DNA of 64,000 bases, taken from assembly GCA_018000995.1 (NCBI GenBank), contig JAGNIU010000013.1, forward strand, positions 1 to 64,000, in the 5' to 3' direction. The notes under the pieces were generated by a model. That model did no database searches and was not told the origin of the DNA. It worked only from the letters and a program-made list of their open reading frames with translations. Source of the DNA: Bacteroidia bacterium (GTDB lineage: Bacteria > Bacteroidota > Bacteroidia > B-17B0 > Aurantibacillaceae). Positions 50,546-59,327 of the stretch are shown piece by piece. The position numbers were made by a program, and so were the translations under genes. Position 1 is the first letter of the stretch. Each line of letters starts with the position of its first letter.

Positions 50546-53500
50546 AAAAACGCTCTTACCTGTGCCCCACCAATATGTACAATTTTTGAATTAGGCGATT
50601 TTCTACCGTCGTAATTTAAACTTACCTGAATGTTTCCGGTTAAATTCCGTTGGTAACTGATAACCCAGGTATAATTATATCCCGGCTTTAAAGCGTTTAA
50701 CATTTCGTAAGCTACCGGAGAATTTTCTACATCATTATAAGTAATAGTTAAAAAATCGGCACGTAAATTAAAGCTGCCTTTTTCCGATTGATTGTAACGC
50801 ATTTCTATTGCATAATCGTTAATTAAAGCTTTTTGAAAACCACCCTCACCTAAATTTTGCTTTTGCGTATACTTAAAAATAGCACTTAACCTAAAAGCAG
50901 TATTAGGCTGGAAACTCAATTTCTCCTCCATATCATAAAATTCAATTTTATAATTACGCGTGACAAAAAACTGAGAGGCATATGTTTTAAATCCACCCGA
51001 ATTATTACTTAAAAAACTCCAGGCTTTTAAAAAGTTTAAACGGATTCTCACTTCATGCGAGAAATTATCACGCGAATCGAAACCATTTAATAATAATTGC
51101 TTGTTTTTGTTATTCAAGAAAGTATAATCCATACCAAAAAAGGTGGCCGACTGGTTAAAAAATAAACTCTGACGCAAAGCATAATTGGTTGATAAAAGCG
51201 AGGTGTCACTTACACTACTCGAGAAGAAATCATAATTAAAAAACTGTCCATTGTCGTAAGTTTTATTGTCAACCCGATAAACAGATTGAGTGGCAAAACG
51301 CGAAATAAATTTTGTAAAACCACCACTCGTCTCTTTTAAAAATACACTTGGTCGTAGGTTAAACGAAAAACTCAATTGATTTTGTAACACTTTTACATAT
51401 TGGTTGGTTGGTGTGTATACTCTTATGTATTTTGCCTGATCGCTATATTGCGCAATTTCAAATTCATTTAATTCCTTAATGGCGTTTCCGTTATAATCAT
51501 TCCAAGCATATTGCCCCTGCCCCGGTGCCACTTCTATATAATAAAACTCTTTTTTGTTTTCGAGACCATAACCTGTTTCGTAAAATAAGGTAGCTGAAAT
51601 AAATCCTTTTATTAAACGCGGACTATACTCCAAACGACTCAATAAAGTATTATCCGGTTTTAAAGAAGTGCCAACAATATTTTTTAAATGCAATTCGCGA
51701 TAAGTAAAATAAAAAGTGATGGGATGGTTTCGCAGGCTGTAAATGCCTAATTGCATACCAATGTTTTGAGCGTATGTACTGTCTTTTATTTCTTTACCAT
51801 AAGCTTGCTTATCTCTGCGTTCGCGGTAAAATAATTTTATTTTATTTTTTGCAGAATCCGTATTTGAAATGCTCGCTTCCCAATCCCAGAATTGATACGT
51901 TCTTGGCATGATAGTATTAGTAAGCGATGATTTGAAAATATTATTCTCAAATTCATCACTTAAGGTTAATCGTACCTTGCCAAGTCCTTGCGATATTAAA
52001 CTTTTGTGGCGGTAAAACTCTGTGTTAATTGGATTATTATTTGTGGTTAAATATGATCCACTATAATCAGAAACAAATTTTCCTTTTGTATAGAGTGCTT
52101 TTAACTGTTGTTTGTAGCCCGCAAAAAAACTTCCTTCCTGAAAAGTATTGAAACCATACATCAAACGGTACCGGTTTGCTTTTTCTACTCCTACTTCAGC
52201 AAAAGCTATATGCTGATCGGCATTAATTGCATCCACATAAGGCCGGTTCCAATCACGTTGAAATTCAATTGAACGAAACCGCTCCACTTGCGTAAAATTT
52301 TGTTGCAGATATTCGTAATTCAAATTATATACCATTTTTACAGGCACTTTATCATTCGTGTCTTTTTGCAAATAGCTTTTATTTAAACTTTTGAATTTGT
52401 ACCCGTAACCTTGGTCGTTATAACTATCGTGAGGACTAAACGTATTAATATCATTTTTAGTAAACACACCTTCCATAACCAAATTATGATTTGCGTTAAA
52501 AGTGTACTCGAAACCGCCTGTTGCCATTTGATGTTGCTTTGGTGTAACTAGAGGGATTAGCGGTTCGTAATTTCCTTGCGGCACACCGGCAATTGGCGCT
52601 ACCCATTTATAAACTTTACCATTGGCAGTTGATGTTACCTGAATGTAATTTCCTTTTAGCGCACCAACAATTGAAAAACGAACACGGTATTTTGCACTAT
52701 CAGGATTTGTTGAATAAACAAAAATACCAGGGTACAAAACAGAACTTACCGTTGTATCTTTCTTCCAATAAAAAACTTCCGAATCATTAAACGAAGCTAA
52801 CTCTGCTCCCGAATAAACAGCTTTACTTAAAGTATCACCAATATCAAACATCACTTTCTTTTGGTCTTGCGTTAAAACTTGTTGAAGCGAACGGTTTTTA
52901 TTATCCTGCTCACTAAAAACATTTCCAAAAATTTTCAATCTGCCAATCTCCACTTCTTCACCAAAAAAAGCTAAAGACCTTCCATAATTTCTTTCTGCGT
53001 ATTGAAACTCCGCCGTAATACGTTTGTCTTTTGTAATAATTTGCTTGGCTGTAAATGTTAATTCAGCCGTGTTATAATCAATTATATAATCGTTTTCTTG
53101 TCCGCGTTGCAATAATCTTCCATCCAAATAAATTTTTTCTGTTCCTGATAAAACAATAATAAATGGTTCGTTATTTGCCCCGGTTAAACGATAAGGACCT
53201 TGATTATTTTCTGTACCAATAATTATATTCCTTGCAAATTTCCCTTTAGAAACTGCACCTGCTACTTGTGTTTTAAAGGTGATAGCTTTTTTTCCGGCAC
53301 TGTCTTTATACGTATTAGAAATATAAGCCCCTTGTGCACGTTTATAAAAATTCATGAAATATGAATTGGAAGGGCGCGACAACTGATAATCACCCACAAT
53401 TAATTTTGTATTGTAATTAGAAAGTTGAATAAATACTTTATCAAACTCCTGCAATTGCGCTGTAGTTCCATCCGCCTGAAATGGAATATTATTGTCGGTA

Positions 53501-54027
53501 GCGGCCATTACCATATCAATTTCGGGAGTTAATTTGCCACTCACTTGTAAATTTAAGTTTGAGTTCACAACCACATCCTGATTATTTCCAAACGTAATTC
53601 CCCTGCTAATACTTCCGTTTTTATTCAAACCATCGTTCATAAATAAACTATTTGAATTTGGCGATTCGTTAAAAGAAATAGAAAACGGATTGCTTGGTCG
53701 CGATAAATCTTTTGTAATCATCGCAGGATCTTTATGAAAATAATTTTTCTCTAAATTATAAGGGAGTGTTTTATAACTTATCACTAATCCATCTGGTCGC
53801 GGACTTCCTTTTTCAAAAATAATAGCATGGCGCCTGTAATCAACTTTATATTTAACTGTGCTATCATTTACATTTATACTTCCGGGTACTAAACTCAACG
53901 AATCAAGATAAATGGTGTCGTTTGAAGTAATAAATAACTTTGTTTTTTGAGATTGGTTTAATTGCGAAAACGCCGCTCCTGTTATAAAACAGAAAACAAT
54001 AAGAAGCAGTCGTTGTTTAGTTTTCAC
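50542..54027 (-). CDS. Large SprA-like outer-membrane beta-barrel protein
   Basis: A 1161-residue protein starting at GTG 54027 with a signal peptide (KTKQRLLLIVFCFITGAAFS). An N-terminal region has SISRGITFGNNQDVVVNSNL and LNLQVSGKLTPEIDMVMAA, then DNNIPFQADG and DKVFIQL, which resemble the N-terminal domain of the T9SS translocon protein SprA. The rest is alternating aromatic beta strands ending in a short strand (IVHIGGAQVRAFF) typical of Bam-inserted barrels. SprA itself is about twice as long, so this is a shorter relative or analogue. Relation to T9SS is an inference from local sequence; no Gld/Por genes are near. Confidence 0.6.
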   Translation of the reverse strand: MKTKQRLLLIVFCFITGAAFSQLNQSQKTKLFITSNDTIYLDSLSLVPGSINVNDSTVKYKVDYRRHAIIFEKGSPRPDGLVISYKTLPYNLEKNYFHKDPAMITKDLSRPSNPFSISFNESPNSNSLFMNDGLNKNGSISRGITFGNNQDVVVNSNLNLQVSGKLTPEIDMVMAATDNNIPFQADGTTAQLQEFDKVFIQLSNYNTKLIVGDYQLSRPSNSYFMNFYKRAQGAYISNTYKDSAGKKAITFKTQVAGAVSKGKFARNIIIGTENNQGPYRLTGANNEPFIIVLSGTEKIYLDGRLLQRGQENDYIIDYNTAELTFTAKQIITKDKRITAEFQYAERNYGRSLAFFGEEVEIGRLKIFGNVFSEQDNKNRSLQQVLTQDQKKVMFDIGDTLSKAVYSGAELASFNDSEVFYWKKDTTVSSVLYPGIFVYSTNPDSAKYRVRFSIVGALKGNYIQVTSTANGKVYKWVAPIAGVPQGNYEPLIPLVTPKQHQMATGGFEYTFNANHNLVMEGVFTKNDINTFSPHDSYNDQGYGYKFKSLNKSYLQKDTNDKVPVKMVYNLNYEYLQQNFTQVERFRSIEFQRDWNRPYVDAINADQHIAFAEVGVEKANRYRLMYGFNTFQEGSFFAGYKQQLKALYTKGKFVSDYSGSYLTTNNNPINTEFYRHKSLISQGLGKVRLTLSDEFENNIFKSSLTNTIMPRTYQFWDWEASISNTDSAKNKIKLFYRERRDKQAYGKEIKDSTYAQNIGMQLGIYSLRNHPITFYFTYRELHLKNIVGTSLKPDNTLLSRLEYSPRLIKGFISATLFYETGYGLENKKEFYYIEVAPGQGQYAWNDYNGNAIKELNEFEIAQYSDQAKYIRVYTPTNQYVKVLQNQLSFSFNLRPSVFLKETSGGFTKFISRFATQSVYRVDNKTYDNGQFFNYDFFSSSVSDTSLLSTNYALRQSLFFNQSATFFGMDYTFLNNKNKQLLLNGFDSRDNFSHEVRIRLNFLKAWSFLSNNSGGFKTYASQFFVTRNYKIEFYDMEEKLSFQPNTAFRLSAIFKYTQKQNLGEGGFQKALINDYAIEMRYNQSEKGSFNLRADFLTITYNDVENSPVAYEMLNALKPGYNYTWVISYQRNLTGNIQVSLNYDGRKSPNSKIVHIGGAQVRAFF

Positions 54028-54119
54028 AAAAAAATATAGGTTTTTAAAGATATAAAATCCCTGTTAACACAGCAGAGAGTATTCTAATGTAAAACGGAAA
54101 AAAGTCTTTATAAATTGTG

Positions 54120-54150
54120 TTTGTGAGCCCATATTAAATTGATACTTTAG
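54120..54150 (+). promoter_or_regulatory. Probable promoter of xth
   Basis: TTTG at 54120-54123, 19 nt, TACTTTAG at 54143-54150 (one mismatch to TAnnTTTG), then 17 nt to the ATG at 54168. Confidence 0.5.
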
Positions 54151-54167
54151 AGCCAAATTACCGGATT

Positions 54168-54935
54168 ATGCCTCGCATTATTACATACAACGTTAACGGA
54201 ATACGTGCTGCCATGGGCAAGGGATTAATTGACTGGATGCGTGCTGCGGACCCTGATATTTTATGTGTTCAAGAGATTAAAGCATCACCCGAACAAGTAG
54301 GTGTATTTGAATTTGAGGAGTTGGGTTATCACCACTATTGGCATCCTGCTCAAAAAAAGGGATATAGCGGTGTTGCCATTTTTTCGAAGCAAAAACCTAA
54401 TAAAGTAGAATACGGTTGTGGGATTCCTGAATATGATTTTGAAGGTCGTTTTATTAGAGCCGATTACGGAGATACTTCAGTTATTAGTGTTTATCACCCT
54501 AGCGGAAGTAGTGGTGAGGAGCGACAAGCCTTCAAGATGAAGTGGTTAAGTGATTTTCAAAACTATATTAAAGATTTAGAAAAAAAACGGCCAAAACTTA
54601 TTGTGTCTGGTGATTACAATATTTGCCATAAAGCCATTGATATTCATAATCCCATTTCTAATGCCAAAACCTCAGGCTTTTTACCAGAAGAGAGGGAATG
54701 GATGGAGCAGTTTATACAATCAGGATTCGTGGATACATTCCGACATTTCAATAAAGAGCCGCATCAGTATAGTTGGTGGAGCTATCGTGCCGGATCGAGG
54801 GGGAAAAATTTGGGATGGCGCATTGATTATAACATGGTTACGAAAAACCTTGAAAACCAACTCAAACGCTCGGTAATTCTGCCCGAAGCAATGCATAGCG
54901 ACCACTGTCCCGTTATGCTCGAAATTGACTTTTAA
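54168..54935 (+). CDS. xth: Exodeoxyribonuclease III
   Basis: A 255-residue EEP-fold nuclease: ITYNVNGIRAA (metal Asn), LCVQEIKAS (metal Glu), YSGVAIFSK, VSGDYNICHKAIDIHNP (Asp-Asn pair) and SDHCPVMLEI (Asp-His). It cuts at abasic sites and degrades 3' ends in base-excision repair. Length and motif order fit XthA of Bacteroidota. Confidence 0.94.
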   Translation: MPRIITYNVNGIRAAMGKGLIDWMRAADPDILCVQEIKASPEQVGVFEFEELGYHHYWHPAQKKGYSGVAIFSKQKPNKVEYGCGIPEYDFEGRFIRADYGDTSVISVYHPSGSSGEERQAFKMKWLSDFQNYIKDLEKKRPKLIVSGDYNICHKAIDIHNPISNAKTSGFLPEEREWMEQFIQSGFVDTFRHFNKEPHQYSWWSYRAGSRGKNLGWRIDYNMVTKNLENQLKRSVILPEAMHSDHCPVMLEIDF

Positions 54936-55007
54936 AGAGGGCTTGCCCCTAAATGGGGGAAATATTAAATTATTACTAAAAAAATTAGTTTTTTTTACTT
55001 AAAAGAT

Positions 55008-55015
55008 TAATTTTG
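55008..55015 (+). promoter_or_regulatory. -7 promoter box (TAATTTTG)
   Basis: TAATTTTG ends 29 nt before the ATG at 55045. A GTG in frame at 55015 coincides with the last base of the box, so it is rejected as start. Confidence 0.5.
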
Positions 55016-55044
55016 TGGGGTATAACAGACTTATTTTTAGCTCT

Positions 55045-56808
55045 ATGAATAAATATTTTGGCGCAGTAATAATTCCAATTTTGGCTTTAGGGCTTTTTAG
55101 CTCTTGTGGTGGTGGTGATAATAAAGATCATGGCGGATCAGAAGCAAAAGGTGGAATTTATTTAGGTGGCGTTGCCCGCCTGAACGAAGTGGAAAACATT
55201 AAAAGTCTTTTCCCAATTTCTATTAACGATCAAGTGAGTTTTCACTTAGGCGCTCAGGTATATGAGGGGTTATTAAAATTTAATCAAACTGATTTAAGTT
55301 TAATGCCTGCATTGGCTACTCGTTGGGATATCAGCGCAGATCAAACGGAATACACTTTCCATTTACGTCAAGGTGTTGTGTTTCATGACGACCCTTGTTT
55401 TCCTGACGGAAAAGGAAGAGCTGTAACTGCAAATGATTTTAAATATTGTTTGGATAAACTTTGTGTTTCTGATCCAACTAATAACTTATTTGATTACACT
55501 TTCAAAGATCGCGTTTCAGGTGCAAACGAATCTTTCGAAGCATCAAAAACAGGGAAAAAAATTGGTTGTTCAGGTGTTAAAGTAATTAACGACTCTACTC
55601 TTTCAATTAAATTATATCACTCTGATCCAAGCTTCATGAATATTTTAGCGATGCCTTGTGTTTATGTTTATCCACAAGAAGCATTTGCAAAATACGGAAC
55701 TGATATGCGTACTAAAACTGTTGGTACCGGTCCTTTCGCTATTGAAACTGTAAAAGAAGGTGAAGTTATTATCATGAAGAAAAATCCTAACTATTGGGGT
55801 GTTGATGTTCATGGAAATAAATTACCTTACTTAGATGGTATTAAGTGGACGTTCATCCGCGAAAAACAATCTGAAGTATTAGAATTTAAACGTGGTAATT
55901 TAGATATGATTTACCGTATTCCGGTTGCTATGTTCCATGAATTAATGGGAGATTTAGAGCACGCGAAAGAACGTAAATCAGAATTTAATATTTTAAACTC
56001 TGTTGCTTTAAACACTAACTATTACGGATTCAACACCAAAAGCCCTATCTTCTCTAAAAAAGAAGTTCGTCAGGCGTTTAACTATGCGATCGACCGTCAA
56101 AAAATTGCTGATTTCACTTTACAAGGTGAAGTTAATCCTGCAAACTACGGTATCGTTCCGTATAACGAGGCTTTCGAAAAAGCAGGTTACAATTATAAAG
56201 AAGTTGGTGGCTATAGCTACGATCCTGCAAAAGCAAAAGAATTAATGAAACAAGCAGGTTATCCTGATGGAAAAGGTTTCCCGAAATTAGTTCTTGAAAT
56301 TAATGGTGGTGGTGGCGACCGTAATATTTTAACAGCTGAAGTAATTCAGAAAATGTTAAAGGAAAATATCAATGTTGATTTTGAAATTAACACTGTGCCT
56401 TTCGCTGAACATATCGAAAACGTACAAACCGCGAAAATCGATTTCTTCCGTTATGGCTGGACTGCTGATTATCCGGATCCTGAAACATTCCTTGCTAATT
56501 TCTACGGTAAAAATGTACCTGCAACTTTACAGGAAAAATCTTATACAAACTTTACGCGTTACACTAATCCACGTTTCGATTCATTGTATATGGCAGCGCG
56601 CTTTATAATGGACGGCGCTAAACGTTTTGAGATGTTATCTCAAGCAGAAAAATTATTAGTTGAAGACGCTCCTCTCATGGCTATTTATTATGACGAGAAC
56701 TTCCGTTTAGAGCATTTAAACGTTCGTAATTTACCTGAGAACTCAATGAACTTTATGGATTTAACAACTACTTACCTTATCCCTGCCGATAAGATGAAGA
56801 AGAAATAA
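55045..56808 (+). CDS. Peptide/oligopeptide ABC transporter substrate-binding lipoprotein
   Basis: A 587-residue SBP_bac_5 family lipoprotein. Lipobox (LGLFSSC, Cys about residue 20) and Gly-rich linker are followed by the family signature (YEGLLKFNQTDLSLMPALAT, then GVVFHDDP and TANDFKYCLDKL) and EVRQAFNYAIDRQKIADF. These proteins bind peptides or nickel for ABC import. No permease or ATPase gene is adjacent, so this one works with transporters elsewhere or has another role. Confidence 0.9.
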   Translation: MNKYFGAVIIPILALGLFSSCGGGDNKDHGGSEAKGGIYLGGVARLNEVENIKSLFPISINDQVSFHLGAQVYEGLLKFNQTDLSLMPALATRWDISADQTEYTFHLRQGVVFHDDPCFPDGKGRAVTANDFKYCLDKLCVSDPTNNLFDYTFKDRVSGANESFEASKTGKKIGCSGVKVINDSTLSIKLYHSDPSFMNILAMPCVYVYPQEAFAKYGTDMRTKTVGTGPFAIETVKEGEVIIMKKNPNYWGVDVHGNKLPYLDGIKWTFIREKQSEVLEFKRGNLDMIYRIPVAMFHELMGDLEHAKERKSEFNILNSVALNTNYYGFNTKSPIFSKKEVRQAFNYAIDRQKIADFTLQGEVNPANYGIVPYNEAFEKAGYNYKEVGGYSYDPAKAKELMKQAGYPDGKGFPKLVLEINGGGGDRNILTAEVIQKMLKENINVDFEINTVPFAEHIENVQTAKIDFFRYGWTADYPDPETFLANFYGKNVPATLQEKSYTNFTRYTNPRFDSLYMAARFIMDGAKRFEMLSQAEKLLVEDAPLMAIYYDENFRLEHLNVRNLPENSMNFMDLTTTYLIPADKMKKK

Positions 56809-56825
56809 TGTTTTAAATCATTTTT

Positions 56826-56858
56826 AAAAACCCCGGTCAAATTTGATCGGGGTTTTTT
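56826..56858 (+). terminator. Intrinsic terminator
   Basis: AAAAACCCCG (56826-56835) pairs with CGGGGTTTTT (56848-56857); an inner TCAAA/TTTGA extends the stem. A T-run follows. Confidence 0.92.
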
Positions 56859-56887
56859 ATTTTTATATCCTTAACTTTATAAGGTAA

Positions 56888-57559
56888 ATGCCAAATCAGG
56901 AACATATAATTATTGTTGCCGGCGGAAGCGGTAAACGTATTAAAGGAAATATTCCAAAACAGTTTATTGAAGTTAATGGTAAACCGCTTATTGTTTATAC
57001 CATTGAAAAATTTCTAAACTACAATCCTGAAATCAACATGTGCATTGTTGCACACAAAGATTACTTACAGCATTTAAATGATTTACTAAAGAAATATTTC
57101 CCTAATAAAAATATTACGACAACTATCGGCGGTGACACACGATTTGATTCCGTTAAAAACGGTTTAGCACTTATTGAAGAAAGTTATTCGGTTGTAGGTA
57201 TTCACGATGCAGCGCGACCAATGGTAAGTGTTGATACTATTAAACGTTGTTTTGAAACTGCTGCACAAAAAGGAAATGCAATTCCAGTAGTGGATGTTAA
57301 CGAGAGTATTCGCGTAATTGAAAACAATAGTAACAAAGCCGTTAACCGTACTAATTATAAAGTTATTCAAACTCCACAATGTTTTAATACTACCGCTATT
57401 AAAAAAGCATTTGAACAAGATTATAGTATCCTGTTTACCGATGATGCCAGCGTGTTAGAAAAAACAGGCGAGAAAATTATTTTAGTGGAAGGCAACACAG
57501 AGAATATAAAAATTACTCACGATACAGATTTGATTTTAGCACAGCACTTGTTAAAATGA
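56888..57559 (+). CDS. ispD: 2-C-methyl-D-erythritol 4-phosphate cytidylyltransferase
   Basis: A 223-residue nucleotidyltransferase: IVAGGSGKRIKGNIPKQF (CTP site), NGKPLIVYTIEKF, GGDTRFDSVKNGL, GIHDAARPMVS (catalytic Arg region), TPQCF and TDDASVLEKTG. It makes CDP-ME in the non-mevalonate isoprenoid pathway. Its stop overlaps the polX start (ATGA). Confidence 0.94.
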   Translation: MPNQEHIIIVAGGSGKRIKGNIPKQFIEVNGKPLIVYTIEKFLNYNPEINMCIVAHKDYLQHLNDLLKKYFPNKNITTTIGGDTRFDSVKNGLALIEESYSVVGIHDAARPMVSVDTIKRCFETAAQKGNAIPVVDVNESIRVIENNSNKAVNRTNYKVIQTPQCFNTTAIKKAFEQDYSILFTDDASVLEKTGEKIILVEGNTENIKITHDTDLILAQHLLK

Positions 57560-59223
57560 CCACAGAAGAAATTGCCGATAGTCTTGAACTCACAGCTAAG
57601 CTCATGGAACTGCATGAGGAAAATCCTTTTAAAGTAAAAGCTGTTGCTAATGGCGCCTACAAATTAGCCAAAACTCGAATTGAATTAGCAGGAAAATCAC
57701 AAGCCGAAATTGAACAAATTGAAGGTATTGGAAAAGGTATCGCTGCAAAAATTTCGGAGATGTTGGAAAAAGGTACTACTGATGAATTAGAAGAACTGAA
57801 AAGCAAAACACCCCAAGGCATTATCGACATCATGAATATCAAAGGCCTGGGACCAAAAAAAGTTCGTCAGCTTTGGCAGGAACTGCATATAGAGAGTGTT
57901 GGAGAATTATTATACGCCTGCAACGAAAATCGTTTAGTTGATTTAAAAGGTTTCGGAACTAAGACTCAGGAAAGCATTAAACAAAATATTGAATTTGCAC
58001 AAAACAATTCCGGTAAATTACATTATGCTAATGCCGAGAAGTTAGGATTAAATTTACTAAACGGATTAAAAAAAGTAAAAGGCGTTTTCGAAGAAGTTTC
58101 TTTTACAGGAGAATTGCGCAGGAGAAATGACATCATCACCAAAATAGAATTACTTTGTTCGGTAAATGATTTCGAAAGAGCAAAAACCGGTTTAACGAAT
58201 GCAGGATATACCGAAGACGAAGAAATTGAAAATACATTTGTTTCAGGAAATGCAGGTTGTCCGGTTTTAATTTATTTATGTGAACCTGATAATTTTTATA
58301 AAGAATTATTTTTAACTACAGGCTCAGGTGATTTTATTCAGGATTTTTTGGAAGTGGAAATAGATGCGCCTCAATCGGAAGAAGAAATATTTGAATCTTT
58401 AAACCTTCAATATGTAGAACCGGAACTGCGCGAATCACAAAACATTATTAGTTTAGCGGAGTCCAATAAAATTCCAAAGCTTATTGAGTTTAAAGATTTA
58501 AAAGGAAGTTTGCACAACCACAGTACCTATAGTGACGGGATGCATTCGCTGGAAGAAATGGCCGTTCATTGTAAAAGTTTAGGTTACGAATATTTAGGTA
58601 TTTGCGATCACTCTCAGTCTGCTTTTTACGCCGATGGTTTAAAACCCGAAACAGTTTTAATTCAGCAACAGGAAATTGAAAAGTTAAATAAACAATTAGC
58701 GCCTTTCAAAATATTTAAAGGTATTGAAAGCGATATCTTAAATGACGGTAGTTTAGATTACACCGAAGACATTCTTAAAACTTTTGATTTTGTCGTGGCT
58801 TCCGCTCACTCTAATTTAAAAATGAATGAAGAAAAAGCGAATGAACGTTTAATTAAAGCTATTGAAAATCCTTACACCACAATACTTGGACATCCCACAG
58901 GAAGATTATTGTTGTCCCGCGCAGGTTACCCCATCAATCACAAAAAAATAATTGATGCTTGTGCTGCTAATGGAGTGATTATTGAATTAAACGCTCACCC
59001 CTACCGTCTGGACATTGACTGGAGCTGGATTCCTTATTGCTTAGAAAAAGGTGTGAAAATTTCTATTAATCCGGATGCTCACCAAAAAGAAGGTTATAAT
59101 GATATGCAATACGGTGTTTATTCTGCCAGAAAAGGCATGTTGGATAAAGCCAATTGCTTCAACGCAATGAGTTTAGTGGAAATTGAAAAATATTTTGTGT
59201 CCCGAAAGACCGCTATTAAATAA
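57556..59223 (+). CDS. PolX-family protein with intact PHP nuclease and degenerate polymerase domain
   Basis: A 555-residue PolX. Three helix-hairpin-helix motifs (IEGIGKG at 55-61, IKGLGPKK at 95-102, LKGFGTK at 130-136) precede a palm region. The canonical G-S-x-R-R-x3-T-x-x-D-x-D is here TGELRRRNDIITKIE (184-198), so both catalytic Asp are lost, and the third is replaced near VLIYLCE (237-243); the GSK motif reads TTGSGDF. The PHP domain is intact: HNHSTYSDG (His320, His322), DH 351-352, GIESDI (Glu391), SAHSN (His418), GHPTGR (His446) and NPDAH (Asp507, His509). A nuclease-only role in base-excision repair is likely. Confidence 0.88.
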   Translation: MTTEEIADSLELTAKLMELHEENPFKVKAVANGAYKLAKTRIELAGKSQAEIEQIEGIGKGIAAKISEMLEKGTTDELEELKSKTPQGIIDIMNIKGLGPKKVRQLWQELHIESVGELLYACNENRLVDLKGFGTKTQESIKQNIEFAQNNSGKLHYANAEKLGLNLLNGLKKVKGVFEEVSFTGELRRRNDIITKIELLCSVNDFERAKTGLTNAGYTEDEEIENTFVSGNAGCPVLIYLCEPDNFYKELFLTTGSGDFIQDFLEVEIDAPQSEEEIFESLNLQYVEPELRESQNIISLAESNKIPKLIEFKDLKGSLHNHSTYSDGMHSLEEMAVHCKSLGYEYLGICDHSQSAFYADGLKPETVLIQQQEIEKLNKQLAPFKIFKGIESDILNDGSLDYTEDILKTFDFVVASAHSNLKMNEEKANERLIKAIENPYTTILGHPTGRLLLSRAGYPINHKKIIDACAANGVIIELNAHPYRLDIDWSWIPYCLEKGVKISINPDAHQKEGYNDMQYGVYSARKGMLDKANCFNAMSLVEIEKYFVSRKTAIK

Positions 59224-59224
59224 T

Positions 59225-59320
59225 TTGTCAATTAGACAATTTGTCGATTATTTGCTATATTTAATATGAAACAAATTAATTTTTCATTGTCAAATTGACC
59301 CATCGCCAAATTGACTAATT
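59225..59320. repeat. 8-bp-period inverted array, element C
   Basis: Left arm TTGTCAAT, TAGACAAT, TTGTCGAT (59225-59248); right arm ATTGTCAA, ATTGACCC, ATCGCCAA, ATTGACTA, ATT (59286-59320). Same TnGnCAAT / ATTGnCnA consensus and 8-bp register as element B, with a 37-bp spacer. It fills the gap between the PolX-like and GH3 genes and begins 2 bp after the stop. Confidence 0.85.
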
Positions 59321-59327
59321 ATTTTAA

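Noticed and set aside
54946-54959. CCCC/GGGG hairpin after xth
   Set aside because: Only four G-C pairs and no T-run, so a terminator call is not supported.
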